DNA from: Aradus depressus
Lineage: Eukaryota > Arthropoda > Insecta > Hemiptera > Aradidae
Reading direction: 5' to 3'
NCBI GenBank assembly: GCA_963662175.1
Contig: OY759217.1
Coordinates: forward strand, 17,052,562-17,116,561
Length of the DNA: 64,000 nucleotides
Shown one piece after another: positions 11,937 to 26,687 of the stretch (the first letter of the stretch is position 1; each line of letters begins with the position of its first letter). Below the pieces are notes generated by a model. The model searched no databases and was not told the origin of the DNA. It saw only the letters and a program-made list of their open reading frames with translations. The position numbers and the translations under genes were made by a program.

Positions 11937-12183
11937 AAAGAGTGATGGAATATCCGAATGAAAAATAATATTAAAAGATCATTTGATCCATTATTCTATA
12001 TCAATGTAAAATATTACATCTATCTCATACTATATACGTTGTTCATGATGAAGATGTTATAAAATGTTTTGTAAAAAAAACAGTTGGAAGAAAGTAATAT
12101 ACAAAGGGCTTTATATATACTCGAAATACCATATAAAATATTAATTTCTGATCAAATGTAACAAGCTAATAAACTAAATCACA

Positions 12184-12370
12184 TCATGCCCGGACTTTAA
12201 CTACAAGGTCATAATCGCCTACTACCAGAGCACTCTTCCCTCGCTCTGGTGGACATGAGCCCGACTCAACTGTGGGAGTCCTAAATTCTGCCTACCTAGG
12301 TTTATTCACCTAGGATACTGTTGTTTAACGAGAACCTGACATCGCAAAAGGCCATCGGCTTCGATCCTGT
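12184..12370 (-). mobile_element. tRNA-derived SINE, tail half
   Basis: From CATGCCCGGACTTTAACTAC through the Ser-like GCTCTGGTGGACATGAGCCC to AACGAGAACCTGACATCGCA. Confidence 0.75.
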
Positions 12371-12432
12371 GATTTAATGTTAAATGACAACTTAATCCGT
12401 TAACTTAAAAGGTTCTTGTCCTGAGCAGGCTT

Positions 12433-12497
12433 GTACCAGCTATTAAAAAACAACACACTATTCGTTCAGTATGACGTGTTGTTTCTTAACAATAGCT
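12433..12497. repeat. Short hairpin
   Basis: CCAGCTATT plus ACAACAC at the left pairs with GTGTTGT plus AATAGCTGG at the right across a loop of about 20 bases. Possibly the core of a small foldback element. Confidence 0.55.
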
Positions 12498-12734
12498 GGC
12501 CTTAAGTATAATATTAAGAATGTGAAAAAAATATAAACAAAACAGGATTTAAATAAAAAATGTATTATAGTTATCTAATCAAATTATTATTTTATGTTAC
12601 GAAAATGGTTTATTCATAAAAGATATAACTAATATAATACAACGAACAGTCTGTAAATTAATACGTTCGTGAAACTAATTACAATATCACCGAAGACAAT
12701 GGATGTTGTTTCATATGATACAATATCAGCGTCA

Positions 12735-13035
12735 TTAATCTTCATAAAGATTTACGACAAAAAACCTGCACAAAAAATAACACTGGCAGTTTATTGGGTT
12801 GATTTCTTCTGAAGTGGCGAGTGAACATTCACTCGGCCAGAATTTCATTTTCTCCAAGTATTTCTCAAGAGTCTTGAAGGATATAAATATGTTTTCACTC
12901 CTCGGAGACATACATTTAGGTTTTCCCTCCACAACCAGTCTTCAAAATGAGGTAGGATGAAAGCCAGAGAATGGTTTAACTTCGAGAAACATACATGCTC
13001 GATGAACGTGTTCCATCATATCCAGGAGTCACGAA
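12735..13035 (-). pseudogene. Unrecognised coding-like frame with one stop
   Basis: From MMEHVHRACMFLEVKPFSGF the frame runs through one TGA and goes on as VVEGKPKCMSPRSENIFISF to a TAA at about 12735. Composition is protein-like, but I know no family. It lies downstream of Acn and could be an old transposon gene. Confidence 0.25.
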
Positions 13036-13606
13036 GAGTTTCATGTCTTCAGGAGTGTTGAAGGGTGACAATATTACACACACCTGAGAGGTATAAAAGG
13101 TCAACAGACGTGTTTCTCGAACAATGATGTAGTTGAAGATAGATATAGCGAGTCCGAATGGTGTCCGTGTATAAATTTATACTAGTGATAGAAGGTCCAC
13201 TGTTTTTTTTTTCCGTGTCTCAATATGTGTATAAACTCAAAACGACTTCAGCATATCCAAAAAGTCTATTGAGAGAAATAGCAGCTGAGGCAGATACCAT
13301 CCCGGACGTCGAAGAGATGTATTAACTGTGCTACCTGTAAAGAAAATGCTCTAGAACTGTAAAAAGGACAACGTATATACTTACCACCTGGATCATTCCT
13401 AAAATACAGAAGCTTTTTTGAAGACTAATTTTTCAAAACCCAATTAACATACCCAATTAAAAAAAAAAAAGTTAAACAGAAATGTAAGAAGAAATAAATC
13501 TTCAAACCTAACATTAAAAAAAAAAAAAAAGGAACAGTTGAAAAGAATAAAAACTAGAAATGTATAGAAGAGTTACAAATTAAACTAGAGTGATACAGAG
13601 ATGAGG

Positions 13607-13690
13607 GAGGAGGAAATATAGGCTGAGATGAGGGGAGGGGAGGGGGAGGAGTGAAGGTGAGGGGAGGGGAGGGAGGGGGTGAAAGGAAGG
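13607..13690 (+). repeat. G-rich tract downstream of the Acn stop codon
   Basis: The plus strand holds repeated GAGGGGAGGGG blocks with many runs of 3-5 G; in the Acn transcript this would be a C/U-rich stretch of the 3' UTR. Confidence 0.6.
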
Positions 13691-13851
13691 TTGGTTTAGG
13701 GCGGGCTCCGTTGGATGTTCGGCTTACCCTGCCTCCTAACTAAGTCGAGCTTGCCGCCCAGATCCACATCTCTCTTTCCATCCCAATCCTTCCTTTGTTT
13801 CATCCTTTCCTCCTAGCCTACTTCCTGTAGGGCTCCTCCATTCATTCCTCT

Positions 13852-16800
13852 CTACTTCTTTCGTCGTTCCCTATCCTTGTCCCGCTCTTTGTCTCGCCGC
13901 GAATGATCCGACTTCTTCAATTCGGCTAAACGTCGTTCATGTTCTGCCATGTGCTGTCGTCTTATCTCCTCTTTAACTGCTATCTGAAAAGAAAGAAGAA
14001 TCAGATTAAAGAAAATGCAGGTAATATCAATCTAAAACTAAGATAGGATTATGGTACATAATTCTTCATGAGGGATGGCTAGGGGGGACAATCAATGAAA
14101 TTTCGTTGCCCAAGAGATGTCAAATTTCCACTAGAAAAATCATGCAGAGAGCTTGACAAGATCTCCACCACTTTTTAGTAAGCTTTTTCTTAAAAAAAAG
14201 TAGCGTATATCGTACTGTAAGGTATATTATAATGTGTATAATAAATATGAACCTGTTCTGCAGTGAGAGGCAGCCAATAAATGCATGGAGTAGTTTTAGT
14301 TTTACGGAAAAGATCGTCTAAAAGCCTCGCTGGAGCATCATTATCTTTCTTCCTCACTTTTCGTTCTGCAACAACAAAATTCAAAATTATTTGATTGTAT
14401 AAAAACGAATGGGAAATTAGTGACGAGATTTGTACTGAATTAGTTAACCTAAATTTAAAAAAATAAATAAAACTACAGGAGAGAAAAAGACGCAAATAGA
14501 AGTTTATACTTGTAGAGCAGAACTAAACTAAGAGAAAGTGGACCTGAGCTAACTACGTCGTCTCTTGTCCTTATCACAAGCGGAGAGGATAAACTAAACA
14601 CATCAGATAATCTAAATGGTTATCAAATTCTGCGGATTAATCTCAGCTCGAGGATGCCAACACCGAAAATGATAATGCAATTACAATTTCACAGAATTTG
14701 TCAATTATCCATACATTCTTTTATATTTTTCCTCGCATTTAAGAGAGAAGTCACATACTTTGGTCCATTCATTAGGGCTTAAGTTAAAATTAACAACTTT
14801 ACTGTGTTTGGTAACATCACCTTTTAGTATTGCCTAATTTTTATCAATTCGGCTTAAATCGTGGTGAAATAAGGAGGCAAACTTTGAAGAAACGTTTTCT
14901 AAAATATTGGAGAAAAAATTGGTGGTGGGCAGCCTCTGCTACTCAGCCTTTACCCACGTTTTTTTTTCTTAGCACTACTCCAAATATTTTGATGAGAAGG
15001 AAAAGAAAATGAAAATAAAATGAGCAATTCCTGTAAGGTTTTGTCTCGACCCAAGTCTTTATATCGTAACTGTTATTCAAGATGTATTCCTGCTCCACTT
15101 TTCTGTCTCCATTCCAACCCTAATTAACGAAAAATAAAATGTTCGCAACGCTGGTCGAAAAAATTGTCTCTCGGAAGTCTACCTCCTCTCCACCTGAAAA
15201 CTAAAGGTCTAAGTTTTCTTGAGTCACTAAAAGACAATCAAAGAGACAATTCATTTTTACCAACTAAGTGGAGCCATTTTACATAGAGGCCGATTGTCAT
15301 GAAGCCATGGGTTGACAAGGCGCAGTGACTGAAATTCGTCACTAAAATACTTAAAAGTACATATACAAGAAAAAAAGGCAACTTCAAAAGTCTATACAAG
15401 ACATTTTCGATGGACTCCATAGAGCATGGTCGAGAAAATCGCAATTTAGTTACACAACACGCCACTGATTCTGCAGTACTAAAAGTGAAGTAACTCACGG
15501 GGTGGTTCCTGTTTGAGGGTAGCCGGTGGACTCGCAGCTCTCCTCTTGTTGCCCCCAGCACCCACCTCCAGTTTGTCCGCCTTCCCCGCTCCTGCCGCCC
15601 CCACTCCTCCTGATGTCTTCCACTCTTCAGGGGGCCTCTTCTCCTCCTCCACAGCCCCCACTTTACCCATGTCCCACTCCCTCACTGCAGTCGTCACCTA
15701 AAAAGAAAAATATAGATATTAAAGGATTTTATTTTTTTTAAATAGACAAATTAAAGAAGATGAAAAACAAGTCACAGCAATGCTTTAGTTAATTTTTAAG
15801 CAATGGGAGAAATATAAGTTGTGGACAGCCGTTGGGTTATCTACGGGAATATGTTGCCAGCTGCAAATAATCTGTCTACTTACTATATGCACCAATATAT
15901 CTTGGATCACTTAAATTCACCCAGAAAATTATTCTGTAATGTCTATATGTCACGGAGTGTTGATTAAGAGGAAGAGCACAGAGAATGTCAGGATCCGGGT
16001 TAATCCCTATGGAGGAGGAACTCGCTTACTCTACTTCGTGTACATAGGAAAATAATGGGCTTATTGAATAAGGATGATAGTGTGAAAGAGTTGCAGGTGG
16101 GTGTCCCGTCCTGACCACTCACCCTCCTGCTGGTTCTGATAGCGGCCTGCTCAGAGAGCCAGCCGGCGGCCGGACTAGGATGATCAGCCTCAGTCGTGAC
16201 CCGCTTCACACTTCCCTCGTCCTCCGCCAGCCGCTGCACTATCCCCATGTCCTCCGAAGTGGCAAACTCCACCCTCAGAGTCTTGGGGTTGTTCACCGGC
16301 CACCGCACCCCGTTCAGGGCATGACGCGTCTCCACCGCCATCTCAACGTCAACATACTGAAAAGAAAAATGCCATTAAAAATGTCTGTTCATTCACTAAT
16401 ATATGAAGTGACAACTTAACCTATTTGTAGTCTGAAAGGTACCAGTTCGCTCTTCAAGTAGGTCGGTTCCTGACAAGCGAAAAAATGTGGACTTTTTCAG
16501 CCTTTTCCGAAGACATCGGCCACTTTCTGATTACAGATATACAATGATCATTGATCAGTATGCATTGAGATTGTTCTCAAATCTTTAGTGGCCTACCGTA
16601 AAGACGTATATTCATCTCATGAACGGTAGACATTGAAATGTTCTTTAACATATGATAGAAAACATCTTGTAAAACTAAACATTTACAACTTACACTTTGA
16701 GGCAAACGTTCAGCTAATTAATCAGTTTTACTTTCAGCTAAATGAACAGTTGAAAAAAAAAAACTTCGCAAAAACATTAAACATTTTTCAAATTTCAAAA

Positions 16801-19800
16801 GCTTCATTCAAGGGTCATTTGACAGCACAATAGCATTCAAACATCTGGAATGATGAAGCGACTAATTTATGATTCCTCAAGGAAGTTTTGAGACAAAACA
16901 TCGAAGTATAGTAAAAACAAAAAAACTGGTCATATGCGAGTGGAGCCTCTTGCGATAAGAGTTCCATGCCCTTTAAATTTTTTTCAAGCCATGTATTTGC
17001 ACTAGAACAATCAAAACTAATTCTTGGTAAATATACAGTCTAATCTAAAAATACTAACTCAGAAAAGTGACGGTTTTCTTGCAAAAATTTGACTTTTGAC
17101 ATTATCCTATGTTTCCTGAAAATCGACTTCTGCACAAAAACCAAAATAATTTTCCTGTAATCTTTACATTTCATACACAACCCTTAAATTTTACAAAAAA
17201 AATTTAGTTCAGCTGTTTCAGTAAAAAGTGTGTTTTTTTTTTGCGTAAACCCGGTGAACAAAAAAAAATAAAAATATATATGTTTATATAATATATATTC
17301 ATATTATGAAATCAGTATTTTACCAGCTTCCATTCTCATTCAAAATACGTTTATATGAATAACATACCTTGACGTAACATTTAGATTTGATTTTGTCAAT
17401 ATAGAAGCCGTTGGAAGCGATGGTGCCGGTCCGGGCCAGCAGCTCTTTGAGCTGAGGCACTGTGAAGGGCCGGACAAGGTTCGTGATGAAGAGTACCTCC
17501 GTGGGAGCCTTGCCACCTCCAGGACTCAGAGACCTGCCCCCGCCGACCATAGGCCGTGTTCGCTTCTCCACCGCATCGCCACTCCCACTCACAACTGAGA
17601 TCTTACGGACAACTGAAGGAAGGCACAGAACAACAAATGGCGTTATAGAGGGTTACACTAATAGAGTTGTGTACTTATCCTAAATGAGGTGCAGAGGTAA
17701 AACATGAGCCCGACTACTCTGGGAATCCTAAATATTGCCTACTCAGGTTTAGTAATCTGAAGTAGAAAGGAGTACCTAGCATCGCAGTTTTTACTATGTG
17801 CGATACGAGATATCGGAACGGATTGTTAATATGTGATAACATCACGAAGAAGAACAGATTTTTAACATGTTAGTTGTGACTTTTACTACGAGGTCATATT
17901 GCCTACTACCAGAGCGCGCTTTCGTTATTCTGGTGTAAATCTGGGTAGTCTCTATAGTGAGAATCTTTAATTGCGTCCATTCTGGATTATTCGACAAGGA
18001 GACGGGGTCGCTAACAAGTATCTGACACGGTACTGACTAGGGATAATCGCTCAACGTCCCATCCGAAGGACAACGACTTTTTAACACGTGATAACACAAA
18101 AAAAACGGATTTTTACCGTGTGAAAGTTCTTTTTGTGTTGTTTTTTTTCGCTCTTATGTGAAGATATATAAGACTTACATTTAATACATAATAACACTGA
18201 AAGTAAAAAATAATAAATCAGAATAACATTAATTGATAACATAAATAGTTTATGTGAATAGTTATACCTGTTAAGCATCTAATTTCGAAACATTTTACAC
18301 TATGCAAAACTGTAACTATGGCCGAGGCATTTGGGTTGTTTACCTAGGATGTAAAAAAAAAACTTGAGAACGCAGTTCTTCGGATGGGACGTGAAGCGAT
18401 AGACCTGAGTTTGTACGATGTCAGGTAATCGTTAAAGACCACTACCGTAGGGGAATAAAAATTTAGGATAGGCAAAATTTATGTCTCCCAAGAGCGCTCT
18501 GATAGTAGGCGATATGATTTAGTTGTTAAAGCCCGGGCATGAGTCACAATAACTAACTATACCAGAAATGTTAAATAAAAAGTTCATTGTGTATTTGGAA
18601 CTTTCTAGAGGAATATTATTGACAGAATTGTGTCTGTTCTTGCAAGATGATAGCTTTCCCCCGTTGTAGCCTCTGTTACCATAGCAGCGGACATAACAAT
18701 GAATTTCATTAGTTGAAGGGGGATTAATCGGGTTGAATTTATTTTAGTCCTTAACTGTGAAGTTAGAAATAGCATCAAACAGAATACACAAATGTCCAAA
18801 ATACCCTTATTATTGTTGTCGTGAGGAAGGGGCAGTTTGGGCCCGAGAGTCTTAGCAGTCTCCAGAATGGCCCGCCGTGCCTCTATCACGATTGGTGTCT
18901 TCTTGATCACCTCCCTCATGTCGTTGTGAACCCGGACCTCCATGTCCTTCGGCTTCAGCTCAAGTTTCTTCTTCAGAGGTGGCGACTCCAGCTCCTCAGG
19001 CGTCTTGTTCTCAATATCGTTCTCTTCAAAGTTCAACAGATGACTCTCATCATCCTCCATTGGTTTCACCTCAGGGATGATAAGCTAAAACAAATATTCA
19101 GTTTCTAAATACTTTAAATTAATATTTACAATAAATAAAGAAAAAATGATTAGGGGAGCCTTTATTTTTAATTCTCCATCTAAACGAAGTGTAGGGGAAG
19201 TTATAACGTTCAAAAATTCGATGTTGGGTTTTCAAAGGAATTTCATGTTTTCCGACCACCAGATTCCAACTATGTAAAAAAAAATTGCTGTCTGTCTGAG
19301 TGTGTGTGTCTGTGAACACGGTAACTCCCGATAGAATCATACTGAAATTTCATATATGACTCCAGAACCCTACAAAAGACGACACCTATTGAGTTTCAGC
19401 CAAATCGACCTAAGGGGAGGAGGGGATTAGGGGAAGGCGCTTATCAAAAACTCTAATATCTGCCGATAGAATGAATGTATAGTCCGTAAAGACGACCCTT
19501 ATTAATTTAGCGGAATCGGCAGGAGGGAAGGGAGGATCAGAGAGGAGGGTCTCAACTCAAAAAATCCCGATAACTGCCGACGTAATGAATGTATCGACAC
19601 ACCGACGTAATGAATGTATCGACACACCGACGAAATGAATATATCGACAAAAAATCTAGTATGAGGATTTAGGAGCCTCTATAATAATAGTCAACTATTG
19701 AATATTAGCGCGAACTTTGAACTGGTTTAGAGGGGGGAGAGAGAAGTTGATGAATTCTTTCTGGAGAAGTACATAACAGGTGATTCACCGACAACTTTTT

Positions 19801-22800
19801 TTTTGTTTTTCTTTGGCTTTCAAATAAGATACGTGAGTGAATAGTTTTTATTTTCAAACATGGCTTCAAGTGTGTTTAATGTCCGAAAACAAATATTGTT
19901 ACTGAATCATTTACAACTTCTAGACTCAGAGAAACGTCGACATATTGAGAAAACTTATAATAAATAAATAAAACAAACATTTGTTTTCCCAGCATTTCTA
20001 TTGCACAAAAATGTATACATAAACTGGTTTAGTTTATTATAGCTATGTAATGCAGAAACCGATAGTTTATGTATACATACTCGTATATTTGCTTTATTTA
20101 TGAATCATTTATATTCGTGAGTAGGTCATTGTTCTATTTTGTATGATATTGGAACTTATTGTTCCCTTCATTGTTCCTTGTTTATTGATTCATTGAGTTT
20201 GTTCACCTGTTCATTTTTATTGACATAACCTGTTCGTTATTTACCTTTAAGAGATTGTTTTAGCATATGTTATCACTTCTAGACATTCCTGTTAGTATCA
20301 CAACATTGTAAATTTTGACCAATGGTAATGCATGGAATCTACTAGTCTTTAGTAAATTCTATATAAACATCGGAAATTGGAGTGTCACTGTCAGCTGTTT
20401 TATGGCACCAGTTAATAAGTTAAAATGGAAACATTTGTAAATAATTGCTTTCAGTGTTTATTTAATTCAGTTTACTAATATTTTGTTGTAAACTAGTGTT
20501 CACTAGTTTCCAATTGTACACACTTAATAACAGATTTAAAAAAAATGACTGAACATATAACTGTCTTTATATAACTAATAAAAATGTATGATGAGGTGCT
20601 CAGAAGCAAAACGGCCTTACTGACAAAGTCTCAATTTTGGTATAGCCAATTATTCAACATTTTAGGTTTTTTTTAGGTCACAGACTAGAAAAAATACCAT
20701 ATGGTTTCGGTTGTGTGTATGTCTCTGAGCATACTCCAGCTCCTACATAAAAAAATGTAGCCATAAGAAACTCCATCTGTCTTGATAGATAATACACACT
20801 AAAGTAACTATTCACTAGTTTCCAATTGAACACGTTTAAAAAAAAATTAACTAAAAATATAACTGTCTTTATACAACATAACTAATTACAGTAATAAAAA
20901 TCACCTTCTAAAAAAAGAAGGGAGGTGGAAATGTCCCGAAGTATTGTCAAAATTATATAACAGAAGTCACCCAGAAAAGTTTAAGAAACACAGTAAATTA
21001 ACTTTTTAGGTTAAGGTGATTTTTAGTAGTTATAGTTAGTTATTATGACTCATGCCCGGGCTTTAACTACGTGGTCATACCGCCGACTACCAGAGTGTTC
21101 TTTCGTCACTCGTGGACATGAGCCCGATTCTACTGTGGGAGTCCTAAATTTTGCCTACCCTAGATTTTTATTCACCTAGAGCAAAGGTCTTTAACGAGTA
21201 CCTGGCATGGTACAGGCTCGGGACCATCGCTTTACGTCCCATCCGAAGGATGGCGAGCTAAAGTTTAATTTACCTCACAGATAAAATAAACTAAGGGCCT
21301 CGGCCGGGTTTCGAACCCAAGCATGCATACCACTGAGCTACCGGCGCCCTCTTTATTAGTTATATAAAGACAGTTTTATATGTTCAGTCAAATTTTTGTT
21401 GTCTCTCATCAATTGGAAACTAGTGAATAGTTACTGACTGTAGTGTATATTATCTATCAAGATAGATGGAGTTTCTTATGGCTAGATTTTTTTATGTAGG
21501 AGTTGGAGTATGCTCAGAGACAGACACACAACCGAAACCATAATTTTTTCTATTCTATAACCTAAAAAAAATGTAAAATGTTGAGTATTGGACTGAGACA
21601 AAAATGATATTTAGTGAGTAAGGGTGGTTTGCTTCTGAGCGCCTCACACACAGATAACAAGAAGGAAGACGTACCTTTAATGACTGGGAAGATATATTAA
21701 TAATATTGTCCTCAGCTTTACTCGTCCTCACTTTAGTTACAATCCTTCTCTTCCTTTCAACAACCGGACTCTCATCTAGTTACAAAATAAACAAATTATT
21801 CATAGTCTAAATCTTACAAAATAACACTTAAATAAGTAATTTTAAAAACGGATTGATTATAACTGTACTCATGTGGAAAACAATTGTTTAATATAGAATG
21901 CTATTGACAACATTCATTTCACAATTATTCCAATACATCATTCAAATATATACAGATATCCACAAAATCATTATAAGTAAGACTGTCTGTCAACAATATA
22001 AAACTAATGAGAACAAAAAATTATTTTGAGTTACCTGTAGTCCGTTTCAGTCTTAGAGGCTGAGAAGCATTGTGTTCCTGAAAAAGAAACCAAATACATT
22101 TTTGATAAATGTGAGTAGTTATTGTATTATATATTAATATATGTACGTTCAGTACGTTAACAAGAAATGCAAATCGATAATCAACAGGAATGTGAAATTT
22201 GTATTCTCTCCATAAAACATTTGAACTTTACTCAAACAATACCATACTTTCACCATTATATTAGCGATATCCTCATATCGCACCCATATAATAAAGGTAC
22301 AATTAAAAATGAGAATTTTGAGTAAACAACGGTAATGAATTGAGGAAGTAGCCCATTTTGTACGTAGAATATCAGGATAACTCAAGTTAGTTTTCCCACC
22401 AGTCAAGAGAGAGCGTTTACTGTATTCTGTCGGGAGAGTCTTTTTCGTCCGGAAAAAAAAAAAGAGAGACAAATCAATAATGCCCACGCAGTTGGACGTG
22501 ATGTAGCTGATTTTGTTTTATTACTTTTTGTGCGGACAAACTCGTGGTGGCGTTTAAATGAGGAGGTAGTCAAAAGTGTAGAACAAAAACTTGTAATTTT
22601 GATTTCCCAACAAATTCAATGTTTGAGTAGTACCTTTATTCTACGACGGGTGCGATATATTACACATCTGAGAGCAGATCTAGGAAGTTCAGTGGCTGGT
22701 TCCTAATTTGAGAGGTCTTTGGTTATCATTATAACCTTGAGAGAAGCCTCCGAATTGTGACTAAAGCTACTGATCTATTCTAATGGAACGCCTTAGTTGC

Positions 22801-25800
22801 AGAACTATCTCAAGTAAGGTCATTATAATTTTGTGGTAGTCTGACTTATAGCAAGGGCCAACAACAAAGTCAAATGAGGCGAAGTTCCTCCCGGGCAACG
22901 TCAAATAAACCTAACAATAATAAAAACAACTTTACCCTTGGGGTGTTCATGGTGGATGCGGTAGTGGGTGTGAGGGTAGTCTTAGTGTTGATAATGATGG
23001 GAGGATGCCTGGCCCGGCGGGACTGCTCCGGAGTCGGTGTTAGCTCTCCTTCCTCCCTTGGGGACCTCTGTCCTCCACTCTCTTCATCCTTCTGAGGTGT
23101 CCCCACCGCCAGCTCTCCAGACCTCCGCCTAGTCGCTGCCATCTCATGTTGCCTATCGCGCAGCAGCTCGTTGTTCTCCTTCGAGAACCGGGCCGCCCGC
23201 TCGTTTAGCTTCTTGGCTATCTGCTCCATTGCCTGCTCGCTGCTCACCGGCAGTTTCACCTTGGACACCTTCAATACTCTCTTCTCCCCACCACTCCCTC
23301 CTGTCTTTTCCTCCTCTGAGGTCTCAGATTTTGTACGAATCCTACTCGTTGTTTCCGCCTTCACACTCTTCGTCTCCTTTTCCACCATTTTTTCTTTCTC
23401 TTCACCAGAAACTTCGTTTTCAACTGCCTCTTTTTCTTCCTCTATCTCCTTCTCCTTTTCACTTACACTAACGTTTTCTGCTTCTTCAGGTCTTTTGACA
23501 TCAGTTACTACAGGTTCTTCTCTAACTTCTTCAGCAGGTTCAACAGACTTATTTGATTCTTCAGGTTCTGGAGTTTCTTCACTCTCTTTTCTAACTTGTT
23601 CAGAGTCTGCGGAACGACTACTCAATTCTTCATTACTTTCGGGTGTTGTTTCTTTTTCTTTTAGCTCTGATATACTCACTCTGAAACATAAATAAATAAA
23701 TATTAGAAACCGCCGGAATGTCAATTAACAAAGTAACGTCGAGATTGGCAAAAATAATGAAAATATAAATAAAAAATCGAAACAGATCTTAATGCTATAT
23801 TATTCCCGAAAATCGACCGATTGACCCAATATTCCACCAATAGTAATAAAATAGGGAAATTGATCTCTTCTACTCACAAGAATAACAGTTGAAGCCATTT
23901 TCCACTTCTAACAATTTACTGAATTTTCATATTTTTCTATTTGCCTAATTCTGGATCAAGAGAAATACCAAAGAAACATTTGACAATAACTAATATAACA
24001 AGAATTGGGGGGCTAAGTTGACCAAAATATCACAAATACCCAAGCTGTTTTATAATTGGCTTCCAATATATTCACAACACATGAAAAAGATAAGAATTGA
24101 AGTTATTCGATAGTTATTATATACATTTAAGAAATCCTCACAAACTAATTTGTCATTTCGTAAGAATTTTTCTTTCCACCTATTTCTTTTAAATGCTGCC
24201 AAAATAACAACTAATACATTATACCTACATAAACAAAAATATTCAATAATATATTTTATATTCTTATCAATAAAAATAAACTTAATAAAAACAGCTGAAA
24301 ATAAATGAATCATTTAATAATAATAATTAGGTTAGGTTTTATGACTCATGCCCGGACTTTAACTACGAGGTCATATCGCCTACTACCAGAGCGCTCTATC
24401 ATCACTCTGGTGGACAAGAGCCCGACTCTACTGTGGGAGTCCTAAATTTTGCCTACCCTAAATTTTTATTCACCTAGGGTGAATGTTTTAGGGGTCTTTT
24501 AACGAGTACCTGACATCGTACAGGCTCGGGACCATCGCTTAACGTCCCATCCGAAGGACGGCGTGCTTAAGTTTATTTTACCTCCCAGATAAAATAAACT
24601 AAGGGCCTCGGTCGGGTTACAAGCACGCATACCACTGAGCTACCGGCGCCCTCTAATAATAATAATAACATTACTACTACGATTTTAAGAAGTTTTCGTG
24701 AAAAGAGAAATATTGAAAACTTCACGAAATTTAGAAAATGAATTTGAAAAATCATTGAATCTTTCTGTTATGTTTATATTCTCACGTTATTTTTAGAGTT
24801 CTCTAGTCAAAGACCAACATAAAACGACGTAACGACCTCTGTACAGCAGACGTCTGCGTTCGGTTAAGATAAACTCACACACCGCTCATCGTAAAAAACG
24901 AAAATCCACAATTTGAAACTTGTTACTTTCTTTTATCTTTATTATAAGAGGTAGTACTTTCCAAAATTTACCCACCACTGACGTTTTTGCCTTTTTTAAT
25001 TGAAACGGTAAAACAATATGTGAGTATATTGAACATTTTCAATGTTATTTATGCCAGCATATAGTCTTTGACTACCAAAATTGAATGTTGGAAAAGAATG
25101 ATCAGACTTTAAAGATTAACAACATTCAATAAAATGTTGATCCTTCCGTCGGTCCTTTTTGCGAGGCAATTTCAGGTCGTTAATTGTGCATCCAGGGCTT
25201 CACATTTATACAAGAGGACCTGAGAATCAACGTTTTATTATTTCGGATGCATCTCTCATAGGAAAGTTAGATTTAAAAAGTAAATAAATAAGAGGCGGGT
25301 AAATTCTGCTAAAAGTACCATACAAGATAAAAACGTGCAATATTTCGGGATGATGATTGTCTCTGCTGTGTGTATGATTGAATCATTGATAGTTATTTCA
25401 GAAACGATTGCAGCAATGAACTTGAAATTTGAAATTAAGCTATTGCGTCCCTTATCTTCAATCTGATGGGATTTTGGCCTAAATCGGACGAAAATTGTGA
25501 CTACTCCGAGGCCTAAGGACATTTTACAAGATACCGCTTATATTAATGTGTTGAGAAAACTTAGGCAAATTGTATATTTAATACTTTTCTCGAAGGCCGC
25601 CTGAGTTTGGGAGATATATGCAGGAAACCATCATTAGATGTTTCATTAAATTACAGAGAAACAATCAGTCCTATAAAAAAATATCCATGGGAGAGTGATC
25701 TGTAAAAATGTAATGGGTTATGGAAACATGAGATATTTTTGTTTGGTTCAACGTCCTACGTATTCAAGGGCAGAGACAAGCGGAGGTTGCTGTTATTTTC

Positions 25801-26638
25801 TACCTCTAAAATCGGACCTTCTGTCTTAGAGCCTAGCTCCAAAATGAGCTTAATTAAGAGGCTACACAGTCTCGTGAAGCGCAGGATATAGAGATCAAAT
25901 GAATGGTTTTCGATAACTAACTGTTCTTGTCAGAACAACGGAAAGAATGAAACTGCTGACACCCCCCCCCCCCCCCCCCCTTTCCCCATGTAAATATTTC
26001 ATCAATGGCTTCATTAATGTCAACTTTCTTCCAAGAGATTATCCGATGGGGAAGCTAGATCCACTCTTAAGAGATCCTATATCCTCCCAGCAACGAGAAT
26101 GCCTCATTCTGCCCGATCCTACAACAACCCTCAGCAATCAAAACTAATACAATGAAAACAGAACTTACACAGCTGGTGGTTCATCCTCGTGGGAAATTCT
26201 GGAAGGGATTCTCTCCTCTATATCCTTCTCTTCGACACTGGGGATGACTTCTTCAATATTGGAAATAGCTTCAACGGCATTCGCAACTTCTGTCGCATCG
26301 TCCACCGCAGAAGGATCGATTGGTTCTGGTTCCGCCTCTAGTTCTTCAACTTTGTCTCCCGCCGTCATCTTCTCCACTTTGTCGTCAGTGGTTTCCGTCA
26401 GTTGCGAGGAGCTGGGTTCTGTCTCCACTGGTCCAGGAGCTGGCACGACACTCACCACTTCGTCAGGCAACTGGATATGGGACAGATCATTGCAGGGCTC
26501 GGGTGCATTCTCATCAGCTGTATCATCACTTTTACCCGACTTTGATCTGGACCTAAAAAAAATCAATAACAATAATGAATATTAAAGCTAATAAATATTT
26601 GAAAAAAATAAATAAATAAATAAAATTAATAAAAATAT

Positions 26639-26687
<49 letters not shown>

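Noticed and set aside
15513..15741. Plus-strand Pro/Ser-rich frames
   Set aside because: Shadows of Acn exon 15499-15697.
22874..23695. Plus-strand Ser/Phe-rich frames opposite 22936-23680
   Set aside because: They are antisense shadows of the acidic Acn exon; the minus strand carries the consistent splice phases.
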